A stretch of 64,000 nt of DNA from Neospora caninum Liverpool. Its lineage: Eukaryota; Apicomplexa; Conoidasida; Eucoccidiorida; Sarcocystidae. Under the pieces are notes generated by a model. That model was not told where the DNA came from. It did not search any database and was given only the letters and a program-made list of their open reading frames with translations. The position numbers were made by a program, and so were the translations under genes. Below are positions 1 to 12,146 of the stretch, piece by piece. Every line of letters begins with the position of its first letter. Positions within the stretch are counted from its first letter, which is position 1. The DNA is taken from NCBI RefSeq assembly GCF_000208865.1, contig NC_018386.1, positions 744,001 through 808,000 of the forward strand, in the 5' to 3' direction.

Positions 1-787
1 GGCTGAGGATCCCGTGCATGCATTTCTGCGTAGTTCTCTCTTTGGCAGCCTCTGGAACGCGTTTTGGCCCCTTTCAGCGAAAGACAGTCCGCAAGGCTGC
101 ACCGTGGGGGTGCCGTGAACGGATTTTCCCATCGATTTCGCTATACACGATACGCACATCAGGATAGCCGTTTCTGTGGGTCTGCGAAGACCCAAGCGGG
201 TGACAAGCCGAGACAAAAGATACTAGGGGGAGAGTGTGAAGCCTGTGTGAGACGGAGTGGAAAACAGAGTGTGAGACGGTGAGGCTCTCAGGTTTTGTCC
301 AATACAATCCGTTGCGTTCAGCGCAAATCTGGAACACGTTTTGCAAAGACAAAGGAGACGAGCCGCGTCCACTTCTAAACGCATGTCATGAGAAGAACCG
401 CACTGTGGGGGGAGACCACGGGAAATCGCAACGATGCAAAACGTGACCAGGAAGGTGCGTTTGTCTAGGAAACAAAAGAGCATTGTAACGTTTCAAGAAT
501 TGACAAAACACAAAATTCCCCCAAACAAAGCTACTTCACTGCTTGCACGTCTTCCGTGCGCTCTCAAACCCAGCATCAGGAACGAAAACGCTGCTCTGTT
601 CCGCGCGTTCTTCTCCCTTTGCGATTGCCACTGCCTTTTTGCCACGGAAACGTTCACTTGACGCCTGCGCCTTTCTCCGCCAGCGATCCTCCACCTTTTC
701 GAGTGATGGCTTTTCCCCTCGTCGCTGTTGTCCTCCGTTCCGGTCGAAGCGACGTGCGTGTCCACACCGTCGCTCCACCATTTCCGC
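1..787. other. Region downstream of the DNA ligase gene, no gene seen
   Basis: This stretch lies 3' of the minus-strand ligase stop codon and probably holds its 3' UTR. Short open frames occur on both strands but none shows a recognisable domain, a convincing start, or splice sites that join to a neighbour. No RNA gene or repeat is evident. Confidence 0.5.
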
Positions 788-1140
788 CTACTCTTCCTCC
801 TTCTGTTTCTCGGAATCGCTCACGTCGTCTTCTTCTTCGTCTCTGTCTAAGTTAGCCTTTCCACCCTGAGCTTTGTTCTGTCGAAATTGATTCGTGTACA
901 TCTCGACAATCTGTGAAGACGTCGTCGCCTGTTCTGGGTTCTTGTCTTCCCTGACTCTCAAGAAACGCGGGAAGCGCAACCCGATTCCCTGCAAAAAACC
1001 ACACGACAGGAAGGTGAAACGAGCTGGGGAAACAGCCTACCGGCTCAGCGTCGCTCTCTCCCGTTCCATGCATTGATGTGCGTTCACCCTTGTTTTCCGT
1101 TTGACGAACCAACATATACATCTATCTATCTATCTATCTA

Positions 1141-1177
<37 letters not shown>

Positions 1178-2339
1178 GTGTATGTTAACTTATTTAAACA
1201 TGCATACGTTGTGTACGCTAGCAGGCTTGTGTCCTGATACGCGTACATGCATGAGGTTATGTGTGCATGCGTCAAGAGAGGAAGATGCACGCGTACGAGA
1301 ATGGCGAGCACAGTATCGTCGGACCCATTTGAGGCGCAAGAGTCACGGTGGGCCGGGTGAAGTTTTTTGAAGGTTCGGCTGCAGATGCTGTTTCTGCGAG
1401 TTAGAGTTACAGGAGGGAACGCGCGGAGGAAAAGCGTCTGTTCCTCGAGGCTTCTCCAAAGAGTCTGGGGGACTACAACATGAATTGCGTCTCGACAGGA
1501 AAGCAGGCGTGAGAAACATGGGCTGTTAAACGAAACAGCCGACGCACCTTATCGGGAGACTTCTCTCCTATTCCAGCTGTATGCACGGGGGAGATGGACA
1601 AGTCTGCTGCGCGGCATTCCCAGACTTGACACGCCTCGAACCAAACGTCCGCTTCCTGAGAAAAAGACGCAAAACACGGGACAAATCCCCCATCAGCGGC
1701 ACCGAAGTCTTGTCTCCGAAACCCCGCGCACATGCCTGCCAGTCTCTACAGTTAGAGAGAGACCCATACAGATATTTGTCCACACAAATAGAGAGACGAA
1801 TACATCCCCGTGTGCCTTTGCGCGTCGCGTTATATAAGCACCAGCTTGTTCGGAGCGCTTGGAAGTGTTCAGTACAAGAATGGGCTCCAAGACCTACGTC
1901 GTTCTGCAGATCCGCACACGCAAATGCGCACGCATGCACATCGGCGCCAGCGTGTACGCAGTTGCTTCACTGCCGCCAAACCACACAGTTTTCGGAAGCA
2001 TATGTTGGTTCTTCAGCGCTGAAAAAAACTTTGTCTGCAAACACCTCGCCGCGCGTAACCGCTGCGCGTGCCCAGATCTATGTAGACCTGAGACATTCCC
2101 GGGCTATTTTTTCCTTACAAGTTTCGGCGACACGTCGTAGTACGGCTTTTTGTGGGAAATGATGTGTTCGCTCAGGGCATTGTGATGCTGCTGGAGCGCC
2201 TCCTCACTGAAACCCGTCGCCGCCTTGCACACCGTCTGGTAAGTCTCGTCAGCCGGATTGTACACCGCAAGCAAATAAGTGCCAAACGTTCCGCTTCGCT
2301 TTCCCTGCGAAGAGACGCCCATCCAGCACAGAGCGCGAT

Positions 2340-2374
<35 letters not shown>

Positions 2375-4873
2375 GGCGCGCATGGACAGAAACAGCAAAG
2401 GATATTTCTCCACAGCGACAGCTCGGAGGGGGCTGCTGTCTGACGTCTGTGCGTCACACAAGCGCCAAGTCTTCACTCAAAGAAGGGAGGCCCGGAGAAA
2501 GGCGGACTATCATTCTCGAAAATAACGACAAGCGGGACGACCCGAGTTTTAGGTACACACATGCATGCATGCGCCGATGCTTACACAGAGGCACATGCGT
2601 AGATCCACAGGCAGGGACCAGAGCGACAGGTCGTCACGGCAGCGTTACAAGAAGGGGGCGCAAAGCCAAGCACGTGTAAAGACAGAACATAACACCCCTC
2701 TAATCGTATACAAATGTCTGCAAACTTCTACATCTTATACAAATGTCTGCATACTTCTACATATATATATATATATATATCATGTGCATGTCGATAGACA
2801 CCTTTGCATACATGTCCGTATGAACATCTTTCTACGTACACCTTTGCATGCGTCTCTCTGTGTACGTTGGCATGCATGTACCATACAAAAAGATCCCGAG
2901 AGGGTTCTTTGCGCCGACAGCGGAAAGACGGAGAAACCCACCTTTCCGTAGCAAGCGCCGATAGGAACGAGGTCGACGGAGTCCGTGAGGCCGTCGACGT
3001 AGTCTTTCTTCACCTTCAGCCAGTTGAGGGAGCGTTTGGAAGGCTCGTACGTCGCGTTTTCTCTGAGTGTTTTGACCATTAAACCCTCGCAGTTTCCTCA
3101 AAGAAAAAAAACAGAGGCGGCAGCGCAGAGACAGGTGAGAGCCGGAGAGGAGAGACGCGGTTGACGGAAGACAGAGAGAAGCGGCCGAGAACGGGAAACC
3201 GCCAAAACCAAGTCGAAGACACACTGAATCGATCACTCTTCAGTTGTGAGAACGCGGGTTCTTTATGACTGTACACCACCTTCACTGGCTGACGACAGGT
3301 AAAAGACTGGATTTCAAGTAAGACTCTACGGGAGGCGAGATGGCAGAGGACGGCACACAACAGACAGCAGACCCGCGCCGGCCGCGAGAGACTTCTTTTC
3401 GAAGTGCGTGCCTTTCTCTCTTTTCTCACAGGTTCTTTTCTGCAGCGCACCTTCAATCGCTTCGCTGAGGAACTCCTCGAATTCTTGAGCCTGGCTGATG
3501 TCCTTGTAGGTTGCGTGTTGGACGAGAGGGTTGCGCTGGAAGTCGATCGCTTGCTTCATTTTTTCGCGGCGCGCCTCCAGCGTCTTCCCGAGGAGACACT
3601 CGCCGTTCAGGCGCATGCAGTCAAAGAGGAAGAGCGCGACTCGCACCTCGATGCCGTCTTTGTCCACGCCTTTCCGCTTTCGTCGTGTCAGCGTCTGAAA
3701 AGGCAAAATGGTTCCGTTTTCCACGTCGTAGGCCACTACCTCGCCGTCGAGAATGCACTCGTCAGTTGTGTCCTGGAGAGAGCTGAGGAACATGTCGATA
3801 ATGTCCGGGTACTTTTGCGTGATCTCCTCCAAGTTCCGGCTGAACAGACGCACGCGACTCGGAGAGATCTTCCGCACCGACCCTGCAGGCCCAGTCCCAG
3901 TTCCCTCCTCTCGCGACGCAGAAACAGGCGAAGCCGGAGAAGCTGTGGAAGGACAGAGTCCCGGGGTCTTCTTGGCAGCTTGCTCCGCCACCAAGTGCAG
4001 CTGAATGCGTTCGCCGTCGTACTTGAATTCACACGTGAACTCAGTGTGTTTCAGGCGCTCCACGACTTCCTCGAACCCGCGCGTCGGCCGCGCCAACATG
4101 GGCTGCAGAGGAATCCCGGGCGTCGCGACACACAACGCGGCGAGCGCATCTGCATCTGCCCCGCGGAGAAGATGCGCGACGACGATTTCCACGTTCGGAA
4201 CCTCGCACAGCGCTCGACGCACACTCTGCTCCATCCGCGACAAGTGACTCTCCAACTCAACTGCACTCATTGCAGAAGGTAAAGACGACGAGGAAGAGGA
4301 GGAAGAGGAGGGAGAGGAGGGAGAGGAGGAAGAAGACAAAGAGGGCGACTCCTGGTTGCTTTCTGTTTGAGGAACGTGACGGCGCGTGTCACCGACAGCG
4401 GGGGAACCGTCGCGGGCGTTGTGGGTGAGGAAGCATGCGAAGGCGAGGGCCTGGAAAGGAAAGCAATCAATTGTCGGGTCTCCTGCGTCTTCCGCACTCT
4501 AAACCGAACCTCTCTCTTTCAAAATTCGTTTTCTCGAGACGGTTCTGTGTAGCCACTGCGGCTTTCCAGCTCGGGATGCGACAGTGGACTTGAGGCCGAG
4601 CCGCACAAAACCCGGCGTTTTGTTCTGCCGGATTTTTTTGCAAATATTCGGCCCGAGTTTGGCGTTTCGCCCCCCACTGGCCTTTCCGGCTCGGTCTCTC
4701 TTTAAAGAACCGATGGCGGTCTCTTTACGTGTTCTCCGAATAAAGTACGACTCTGGCAGATGTGCACCCACACGTCCTCCCGTCTTTACCTCCAAAAAAC
4801 TGTTTGTCAACAACACTCCTCCAGCTAGACCACAAGATACACTCTACGTTTGTGTCATCTCTACGCATCTGCA

Positions 4874-4911
<38 letters not shown>

Positions 4912-7900
4912 TTCATACATATGCATTAATATATATATATATATATATATGTATATGTACATATGTATACCTTCGCGGAGTTACCCTTGGCGAGACGAGA
5001 GATGTGCATGTGAACTCCCAGAGGCACGCCAGGATATACAAAAGTAGGCAGAAGTCAACGCTTTACCTGGTACACTGTGGCAGTGGATGCTCCAGTTCGC
5101 ATGCGTTGCTGGAGGAAACGAATGATGTACTTGGGCTCGGCGCCTTTGCCTCCGACGAGAAGGCGCTTCAATAAGTCGCGTTTGTGTAGCTGACTGTCTT
5201 TCCCCGCGCATTGGCTGATCGCCTTCAGCTGGTCAAACACGCCGTCGATGGTGAGGCGAGGCGGCGGAAAGAGAGTCCGCGTTTTGCATGAGCTCCGCTC
5301 CGCAACGCGTCCCAAGTCTTCAGTGTGTTGCAGCTCTGCAAAACGGAAAAAACACGTGCCGAGACAACGCATAAAAGCGCCAGGCCATCTGCGCCAACAA
5401 AGCTCCTCGCTCCTGCTTTCCCCATTCGAACGCGTCTCCCAAGCACCTTCTCTTCGTCTTCCGCTTTTCTGCTGTCCCCTTCGTTGTCTGCCTCCCCCTT
5501 CTGTGTGCTTTTTTCTGTGTCTTCCTCGCCCTTCTTGGTTTTCTCCCCCTTCTTGTCTTCCTCTCAATCGGTTGCCTCTTCGGCCTCGCTTCGGTGTCTT
5601 CTTGGGCTCTCTCCTCGTTCGCAGAGACCGGGGAGCTCGCGGTGAGTGGAGAGAAACCCGCTGTTTCTGCCTCGTTGGCACCCAGCGACAGACGCGGACG
5701 TCTCGCTCGTCCTCCGGCAGTGTTTCACTTACCTTTCTTCAGGTGCGCCTCTGTGCGGCCGTAGGTCTCAGCCATGGCCTTGAGGATCAGCGACTCGCCG
5801 ACGCCAACTTCTTGCCCGAGGTAGTCGGGCGCAACTTTGTTCAGGCAAACGTAGATCGCTTTGTACAGCGTCTTTGGTTCGTAGAACAGCAGAAGGCGAA
5901 ACAGGTTGGTGAGAATCACCGTCTGTTTCTTGTTGCTGCCCGTTCCGCTGGCCTTCATCTGTTCAATCTTGTCGAACGCGTTCACGAGAACCTCGAATCT
6001 GACAAATCCGCAGAACCACGCCACCCCAGTGTCGCGTTCTTCATTTACGCGCCAAAATGTCGTCGCCGCCACGGTACCCTTACCCGTGCATGCACGCCCG
6101 CTTGCGTCCCCTCGCGCGCACAGAACGACGCAAAAAGTCCATCTGCTGCAAGCGCACGTACGCGTCTCGATGAAGAAGGCACGCGTGCACTTTGATGGAT
6201 CTCTACACAGGTCGAGACGCACAGAAAACCGAGAGATGCAAACGAGACACATGTTTGTGTGTGTTTATGAAGAACAAAGGACCCGCGCGCGGTCCACACG
6301 CAGAAGGGTTGTCTTCAAACGAAAAACGCTTACAGAATGGGAGGCGAGTCCTCCACCTGTGCCTTTTTCGTGTTGCGCTCCGCCTTCTGGGCGGAAATGC
6401 TGTCGAGAGGGACGTGCGAAGGATCAAACAGCGGAGAAGCAAGATCGCATGAAGGCTCCTTCGCCAGCACGCGACACGCAAAGAGAGTCCCCGTTTTCAA
6501 CTGCTCGTCTTCGTCGGCCTTTTTCTTCCTCCCTGCGCTCTTCTTCTCGCCCTGACCGGCTTCGTGTCTCTTCTCCTTCGCGAGCCCGACGCCCTCTCTC
6601 TGGTCTCCTTTCTTGCACCCCAGAAGCTCCAAAATCGACTTCTTCGACGCATTCCCCGCCTCGTCTTTCCACTCGTCTTCCGAGGCCGGCTCGTCGCTGT
6701 CTGGAAACAGCCTCTCTGCGCTCGCTGTCTTCCCAGACGAGGCGGGAGACCGCTTCTTCTTCTGTAGCATCTCCAGCGCGCGACGCCCCTCCGCAGACGA
6801 CGCCGACACTGAGAACGAAACACGAAACGCGAAATCCGTCAATGGCGGGGCGGGGAGTGAGGCGATGCACACAGCCGCGATCGGAAAAAGGCGAGACAAA
6901 CAGGAACCACACAAAGCAACGCTTGACACAGAGCCAAAAACAAGAACAACCGACACAGAGATAAAGAGAGAAAAGGGGAACAAGGACGAGAAAGAGAGGA
7001 CACGGACGAGAAAGAGAGAACAAGGGCGAGAAAGAGAGGACAAGGAAGACAAAGAGAGGACAAGGAAGAGAGTGAACATGAGAGCAACAGACCGCCTTGC
7101 AGCCTTCTGGTTTTCTTCGGGCCTCTCTCTCCACTGTGCGTGTGTATCGTTCCGTCAGCATGTCCTTAGCAGGCCGCAGGACACCCCTTCTCCGTCTCTC
7201 AAACGAAAGACTCTTCAGGATTGAATCTGCGTCTTGTCTCCCCCTCTAATGCGCCCGCGCACCTTTCTTTACATCTCCTGGCGGGTTCGCGCCATCTTGG
7301 GACGACGGCGGCACTGAGGAGTCCGAATCAATAGATTCTCGGTCGCTGTCTGCCTCGCTGATCGCGTCTTCTTCGTCTGTGCATCCGGAAGGCACGCAAA
7401 ACACACAACGCTGATTTGAACGACCGGGCTATCGAGACGCGACAGCCGGCCACGACAGAGGGGTGCATGCATCCCGACACACTGAATCCTTGACTTGTTC
7501 TTGGCATCAAGAAAAGCGAAAATCGAGCTCTGCGGCCAGAAGCATTACCTTCTTTTTCTGGCGGTTTGCTCGCATCATCTGCGGCCTCGTTCGCTTCCTT
7601 TCTCTTCCCGTTGCCTTCGTTTACATCGTTTTCCGTGTCGCTTTCCGTCTTCCTTAGCCGCCCTCGCCGCTTCTCCTGGCTGGGAGCATCCGCGTCTCCA
7701 GTCTGTTTCGTGACTTCCTGGGGGTTATCTCCCTTCCGCTCGGCTGTCTCTGCGCAGGCCGCCTTCTTGGTCGAGCCGGGAAATTCCTGCTCGTCTGGCT
7801 GTGAGGCATTGGGCGATTCGCGTTTTTTCTTCGAGGGAGAGTGCGGCGCTTCGCATGCAGGCAGAGGCCGCTTTCGGCTTTCCGCGTTTTCTCGCACGGG

Positions 7901-8500
7901 GTCCTCTGCTTCGCGGGCCGTCGCTTCTTTCGGGCACCCTTCGCGCCTTGCAGGAACCTGGCGAGGAGACAGCGGCGCAGGCAGCGAAGACCCGGGGGCG
8001 GGGAATCCGCCGGCGTCGTCCTTTCGGCCCAGGAAACTCCTGAATCAGAAACACCAGAAGCCAGCGAGATAGACGGCTGTAGCGTCAGAAAAAGAGCGGG
8101 AAACACAACACACAACACAAATGGACGAGCAGGGAGCGAAACAGCGAGAAAGAGAGGCGAGTGGCACACGTGGTCTAGGCACTGAGGACGACAGAGAAAC
8201 GGAAAGCAACGGAGGGGCGAGAAAGAGAGAAGGAAGACGGGAAAGGCTTCGGGAAGGGGGGAAGAACACGAAAACGAGAACGCAAGGCAAGAAGATGCGG
8301 ACGCTGAGAAACGAGACAACACTCCCGAAGCACAAGTCCAGACGGCGGAGCGCGAGCAGCCAAGATGCACAGGAGAGATCGAAGAGACCGAGTCCGCGCG
8401 CTGTGGATGAAAAGAAGGTGGAGACGACCTTGGGAGGGAGAGATGAAACGTACAGAATCGAGGTTTGCTTCTTCGCGGGGCCTGGCGCGGCTTTCTTCAT
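788..8500 (-). CDS. LIG1: DNA ligase I (ATP-dependent), 11 exons, 1103 aa
   Basis: Replicative ATP-dependent DNA ligase, expected to seal Okazaki-fragment and repair nicks in the nucleus. Exons on the minus strand: 8500-8454, 8039-7549, 7376-7263, 6808-6334, 5998-5733, 5335-5067, 4450-3451, 3096-2942, 2304-2119, 1655-1548, 988-788; all have GT-AG borders and the phases close to 1104 codons including the stop. Residues 12-19 (QTSILSFL) form a PCNA-binding box at the N-terminus, as in human LIG1; this decided the start. A basic/acidic low-complexity linker follows, then the DNA-binding domain (about 385-560). A Ser-rich insert precedes the adenylation domain, where the AMP-accepting lysine is K697 in KYDG. 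Other family motifs visible are [32 protein letters not shown] and the C-terminal [12 protein letters not shown]. It is longer than human LIG1 (919 aa), mainly through the linker and inserts. Divergent to the V-ATPase H gene. Confidence 0.95.
1121..1175. repeat. (TCTA)n-(TA)n microsatellite in a ligase intron
   Basis: Tetranucleotide TCTA units run directly into a (TA)n tract. It lies in the last intron of the ligase gene (between 988 and 1548). Confidence 0.95.
2341..2371. repeat. (CA)n microsatellite in a ligase intron
   Basis: About fifteen CA units sit just upstream (in gene sense) of the exon that starts at 2304. The tract is intronic; open frames reading through it as poly-Cys/Val or His/Thr are artefacts. 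Confidence 0.95.
4877..4950. repeat. Paired (TA)n microsatellites
   Basis: Two (TA)n tracts, about 4877-4909 and 4929-4950, are separated by a short TGCATTCATACATATGCAT spacer. Both lie in the ligase intron between exons 5067 and 4450. Confidence 0.95.
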
Positions 8501-11026
8501 CGTGTCTGACCAAAGCGGAGACGTTCGACAGGGAAGAGAGAGAGGCGAAGCGAAACGATCTTCAGAAGGCCGCGACAAGCCCACGCGCAGCGAAGAAAGG
8601 AAACCGGGGGGGAAAGAGAGAGACGAAGTGTGTCGCGGAAAAAGAAGAGGATCCGGGGGAAAGGCAGGAGAACGCGGGCCAGCAGGGGGAAACAGAGTGA
8701 AACCGAGCGTAGATTTTCCTTCTAGAGGCGGGATGAGGAACGCAGAAGCCAGGAGAGACAGAGAACTGCACACCAGCGAACAGAAGAGGCACCAGGCGCA
8801 GATCGACCTCGATTTTCGTCTTAACTGCTTCTCTGAGAGCTGGAAAAGTGCCGAGACAGAGGCCGCACCGCTCCAAACGCGACGGAGCCTGGAGACGAAA
8901 CAGGAGACAGTGAAGAGAGACGCGGCGGAAGACAAGAGAAAGGCCGACGAGGTGCACAGGAGAAGAGTGGACAGCCAGAGCGGCAAGGAGAGGGGAAGAA
9001 AGAGGAGAGGGCCGCGAGCAGAGACAGGAAAGGAGGAAGAGGCGTTGCGAGTCATCAGCACTCGTGCCGAGAGACACTCTACGGCGAAGAGTGTGGAGAT
9101 GTCTTCTCGAGTGTCGAGTCTGGGTCTGCTGAGCCGCGAGAGACGAAAACCGCTGAGAGTCTCTAAACGTCGTCTCTTCCAGGGAAACCGATCGAAACCA
9201 CGCCGACGTCGACCGTCTGCGACTCGTCCATACTCCTTCTCTCCCCGAGGCGGAGGGGCAGAGATTGAGGGCAAGGGACACAGTGGAGAGAAGTCTGAGA
9301 GGGAAACGTCCTTACTCTCTCAGCCGGTCTTTCGAACGGGGAGGCGCTCGAACGGCCTCGAGAGGCTACGTGGAGAGTAGACAGCAGAGGCGGCTCGGTT
9401 CGTCCTCAGCCACCTTGCTGCACAGCTCCACTCGGAACCGCACAGAGAAAGGCACGACGCGCCGCGGGGCAAGGCCCGAGCAAAAAGAAGGGGAGACAGG
9501 GAGGGAGAGAGAAGCACAAGTTGAACTGAGGAAGCACCGAGATATGGCGTCGATTTTCGAACACACACGCCCGTTGAGCGAGTGAAGGTTTGGTGGTTCG
9601 CTCCCCTTTTTCTTTCCGAGGCTTTTTCTGCAAGGGTGTTCTCCGCTAAACCCTTTTTCACGCTTCCGAAACCCGAGTCCCGCGTCACAGCATTCGCGGT
9701 CACAGTGGGCGACACACACCGGATTTCTCCTTTTTTTTGCGCTGCTTCCTTGGCCACTCTTGCGCCAGAGAATCGCGCTTTTTCACGAGACTCAGGGATT
9801 TCCGCACACGGGGCCTGCCCCTGAGTCGCCGGAAGAGTTGGCCTTCGCCCTCTCACCCGAGAAAAGCGAGAAACGCTTGTCTTCAAAGTTTCAGCGGCCG
9901 GTGCGTGTACATACACACGCTTTGCCAGCGCGAGAAGCCTTTGCGAGACACAGAAAAAGCTTCAGCTGAAGAGGAACGGACGGTCGACACACACAAAGCC
10001 GCAGCGAGGCGGTGAGAGGAAAGGGGACAAAAGGAAAACGAGAGAGAACGAGAAACGGAAATCCAGAGAGACGCGACGGGGGCTGTGCCGCAGGAGCGGG
10101 AGAGCCCAGTCCCATTCCGCCCTCCTTTTTGTGTATATGCCGGCAGACGGGGCAGCGCTGGGGGAGCGCTGCGAGTTTTCTCTCGGCTGCGTCGTCTTCG
10201 CGGTTGCGAGAGTTTCCAGTTGTTTGTTCGTTCTTCCCGAAACACCTTTTTCAGTTGGGCTCTCCCGAGAAAAAGCGCGAGAAAAGCGACGGTAGACTCC
10301 ACGAGCAAGGCTGCTTTTTTCTCGCCGGATTGCTGCCAAGGTTTCGGGCCTCGCGCAAATTGCGCATTTGCCTTGCTGCGGCGAAACACGCGAGAAAGGC
10401 CGACTGGAAGCCAAAGCTCGAGAAACCTTTCTCTTTTTCCACTTTCCTCAGGACGAGAAAGGCGAGCACGCCTCGGTGTCGAGAGGGAGAAGGACGAGAG
10501 AGAGATGGAAAAGAAGGCTGGAAAATCCGTCTCTCTCTAACTTGCGTGGCCAGAGGGCCGGAAAGAGAGAGAGAGAGGCGAATCTTTAAACTTTTTGTGG
10601 AGAGAAAGAAGTCACGGTGGTATTTGGTGGAAACGAGAAGCGGGAACAGCGAGAGGCTCTCTTTCTTGCTCCGGGATTCTTCGCGACACTTCCCGTCTCT
10701 TTTTTCCTCTCCTCAGAGAGTGTTCTCTTCTCGCTTGTTCTGCTCTTCCTCTCTCGCCTGCTTCTCGGCGCTTCTCTCTCCTCGTCCTCTCTGCCTTCGG
10801 ATATTCGTGCAGTGTTCGGCCTTGCCGTCGAGAAGTGAATTCTTCGTTTTGAACACCGACAAGCAAAGAGACAAAGGGTGCCTTAGAGAGAGAGGAGGCG
10901 ACAAGCGCATCTCCCTCTTCGGCCTTTTCCTTTGGCGCGTTCGTTGGCTTGCCTTCCGTCTCCCTCACGCACCGTTCGCTTTCTGTGCGTCAGCTCTCCC
11001 TGTCTTTACTGAGATTTTTCGGCAAC
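8501..11026. promoter_or_regulatory. Divergent LIG1 / V-ATPase H intergenic region (putative bidirectional promoter and 5' UTRs)
   Basis: The two start codons face away from each other across about 2.5 kb. The strand is strongly purine/pyrimidine biased: GA-rich on plus from about 8500 to 9100, and CT-rich on plus from about 10640 to 10990. This bias produces long Arg/Glu- or Ser/Leu-rich open frames on both strands (for example 8121-9380 plus) that have no domain and no splice link to either gene. I infer promoters and long 5' leaders here. No TATA-like element stands out, and I did not map a start site. Confidence 0.4.
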
Positions 11027-12109
11027 ATGAAGATGGACAAAGGCGGCCAGGCGGCCTCGGCGGATGTGAAAGACGCCGGGAAAAAAGCGCCTCCCGCGAT
11101 GGGCAGCGGATACTACTCGGATCACGTGGACCAGAATGAGCAAGTTCGCCTTCTCAACAGACTCGCCAACGCCGAGGGAAGTTCGCAGGTAGGCGGAAGA
11201 GAGACAGAGATCCGGAAAGAGAACGCGAGCGAGATCAAGAAACAGAGAAGGAAAAGAAGATAAAAGAGAAAGGAGGGGGAGAGAGAGGAAGGAGAGGAAA
11301 GGCGGGTGACGCCATGCGACGGGTTTTTATTGAGACCGCGCCTTCGTCTTGGGAGATTCCCGAATGTTGACGAGGTAGCATTGCAGCGGAGGACAGAGAG
11401 AGCAAGAGACCGAGAGAAAAGCGGAACTTGACTGCGTCGGTTTTGGGTCTTCTCCTGAGTCGCGCCCCGCAGTGCTTTCTCCGCGTTTTTTCCGTCTCTC
11501 CGAAACAGCTCGGCGCTGGCAGCCGCGTCACGATCCTGCGCTGTGTCTTTCCAGGTGAAACAAGACGCAGTTTTGGCGAATGCGCCAGAGTGGAAGACGC
11601 TGGAGAAGGCGGGCGTTCTGCCCGCTGGCCTCTCGGTTGTCTTGTCGAAAATCAGTCCTCTGTGTCTCGACGAATTCTCGGAAATGCTCGCGGCTGTAAG
11701 TTCTCTCGCCGAGTCTTCTCCCCTCATTCACCTGTCGGTCGATACGCCGTTTCCCATCCATCTGCGCACTCTCGCGGCGCTGGGCTCGGGCGACTCCTAC
11801 AGAAATCCATGTTCCTAAAGACACATAAATATGTGCATATCAAGACATATAGGTGTATGCACCCCTGACAGTGCATAATCTTTCGTCTACGTAAACATGT
11901 ACACATCTACATGTATAAAATACAAAAGTGTCCACACATGATAAATAAATACATGAATGCATGTACATACATGCAGGGGGGTGGCTCTCGCGAGACGTTG
12001 AAAGATTTGTTGCACGGATAGACAGTCCTTCTTTTCCATGCATCTCTATAGATACGGAAGCATATCTACATGCATACATACATGCATACATGTATACATG
12101 CATACATAC

Positions 12110-12146
<37 letters not shown>

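Noticed and set aside
5248..6195. 315-aa plus-strand open frame
   Set aside because: It runs antisense across two ligase exons and their intron; the GC-rich sequence keeps it open. No domain is seen.
8121..9380. 419-aa plus-strand open frame (Arg/Glu/Lys-rich) and its minus-strand counterpart 8045-9274
   Set aside because: Both come from a purine/pyrimidine-biased tract between LIG1 and V-ATPase H. The minus frame overlaps the true 47-nt first exon of the ligase but reads through its donor site. No domain is present, and neither frame begins with a clean ATG-led gene model.
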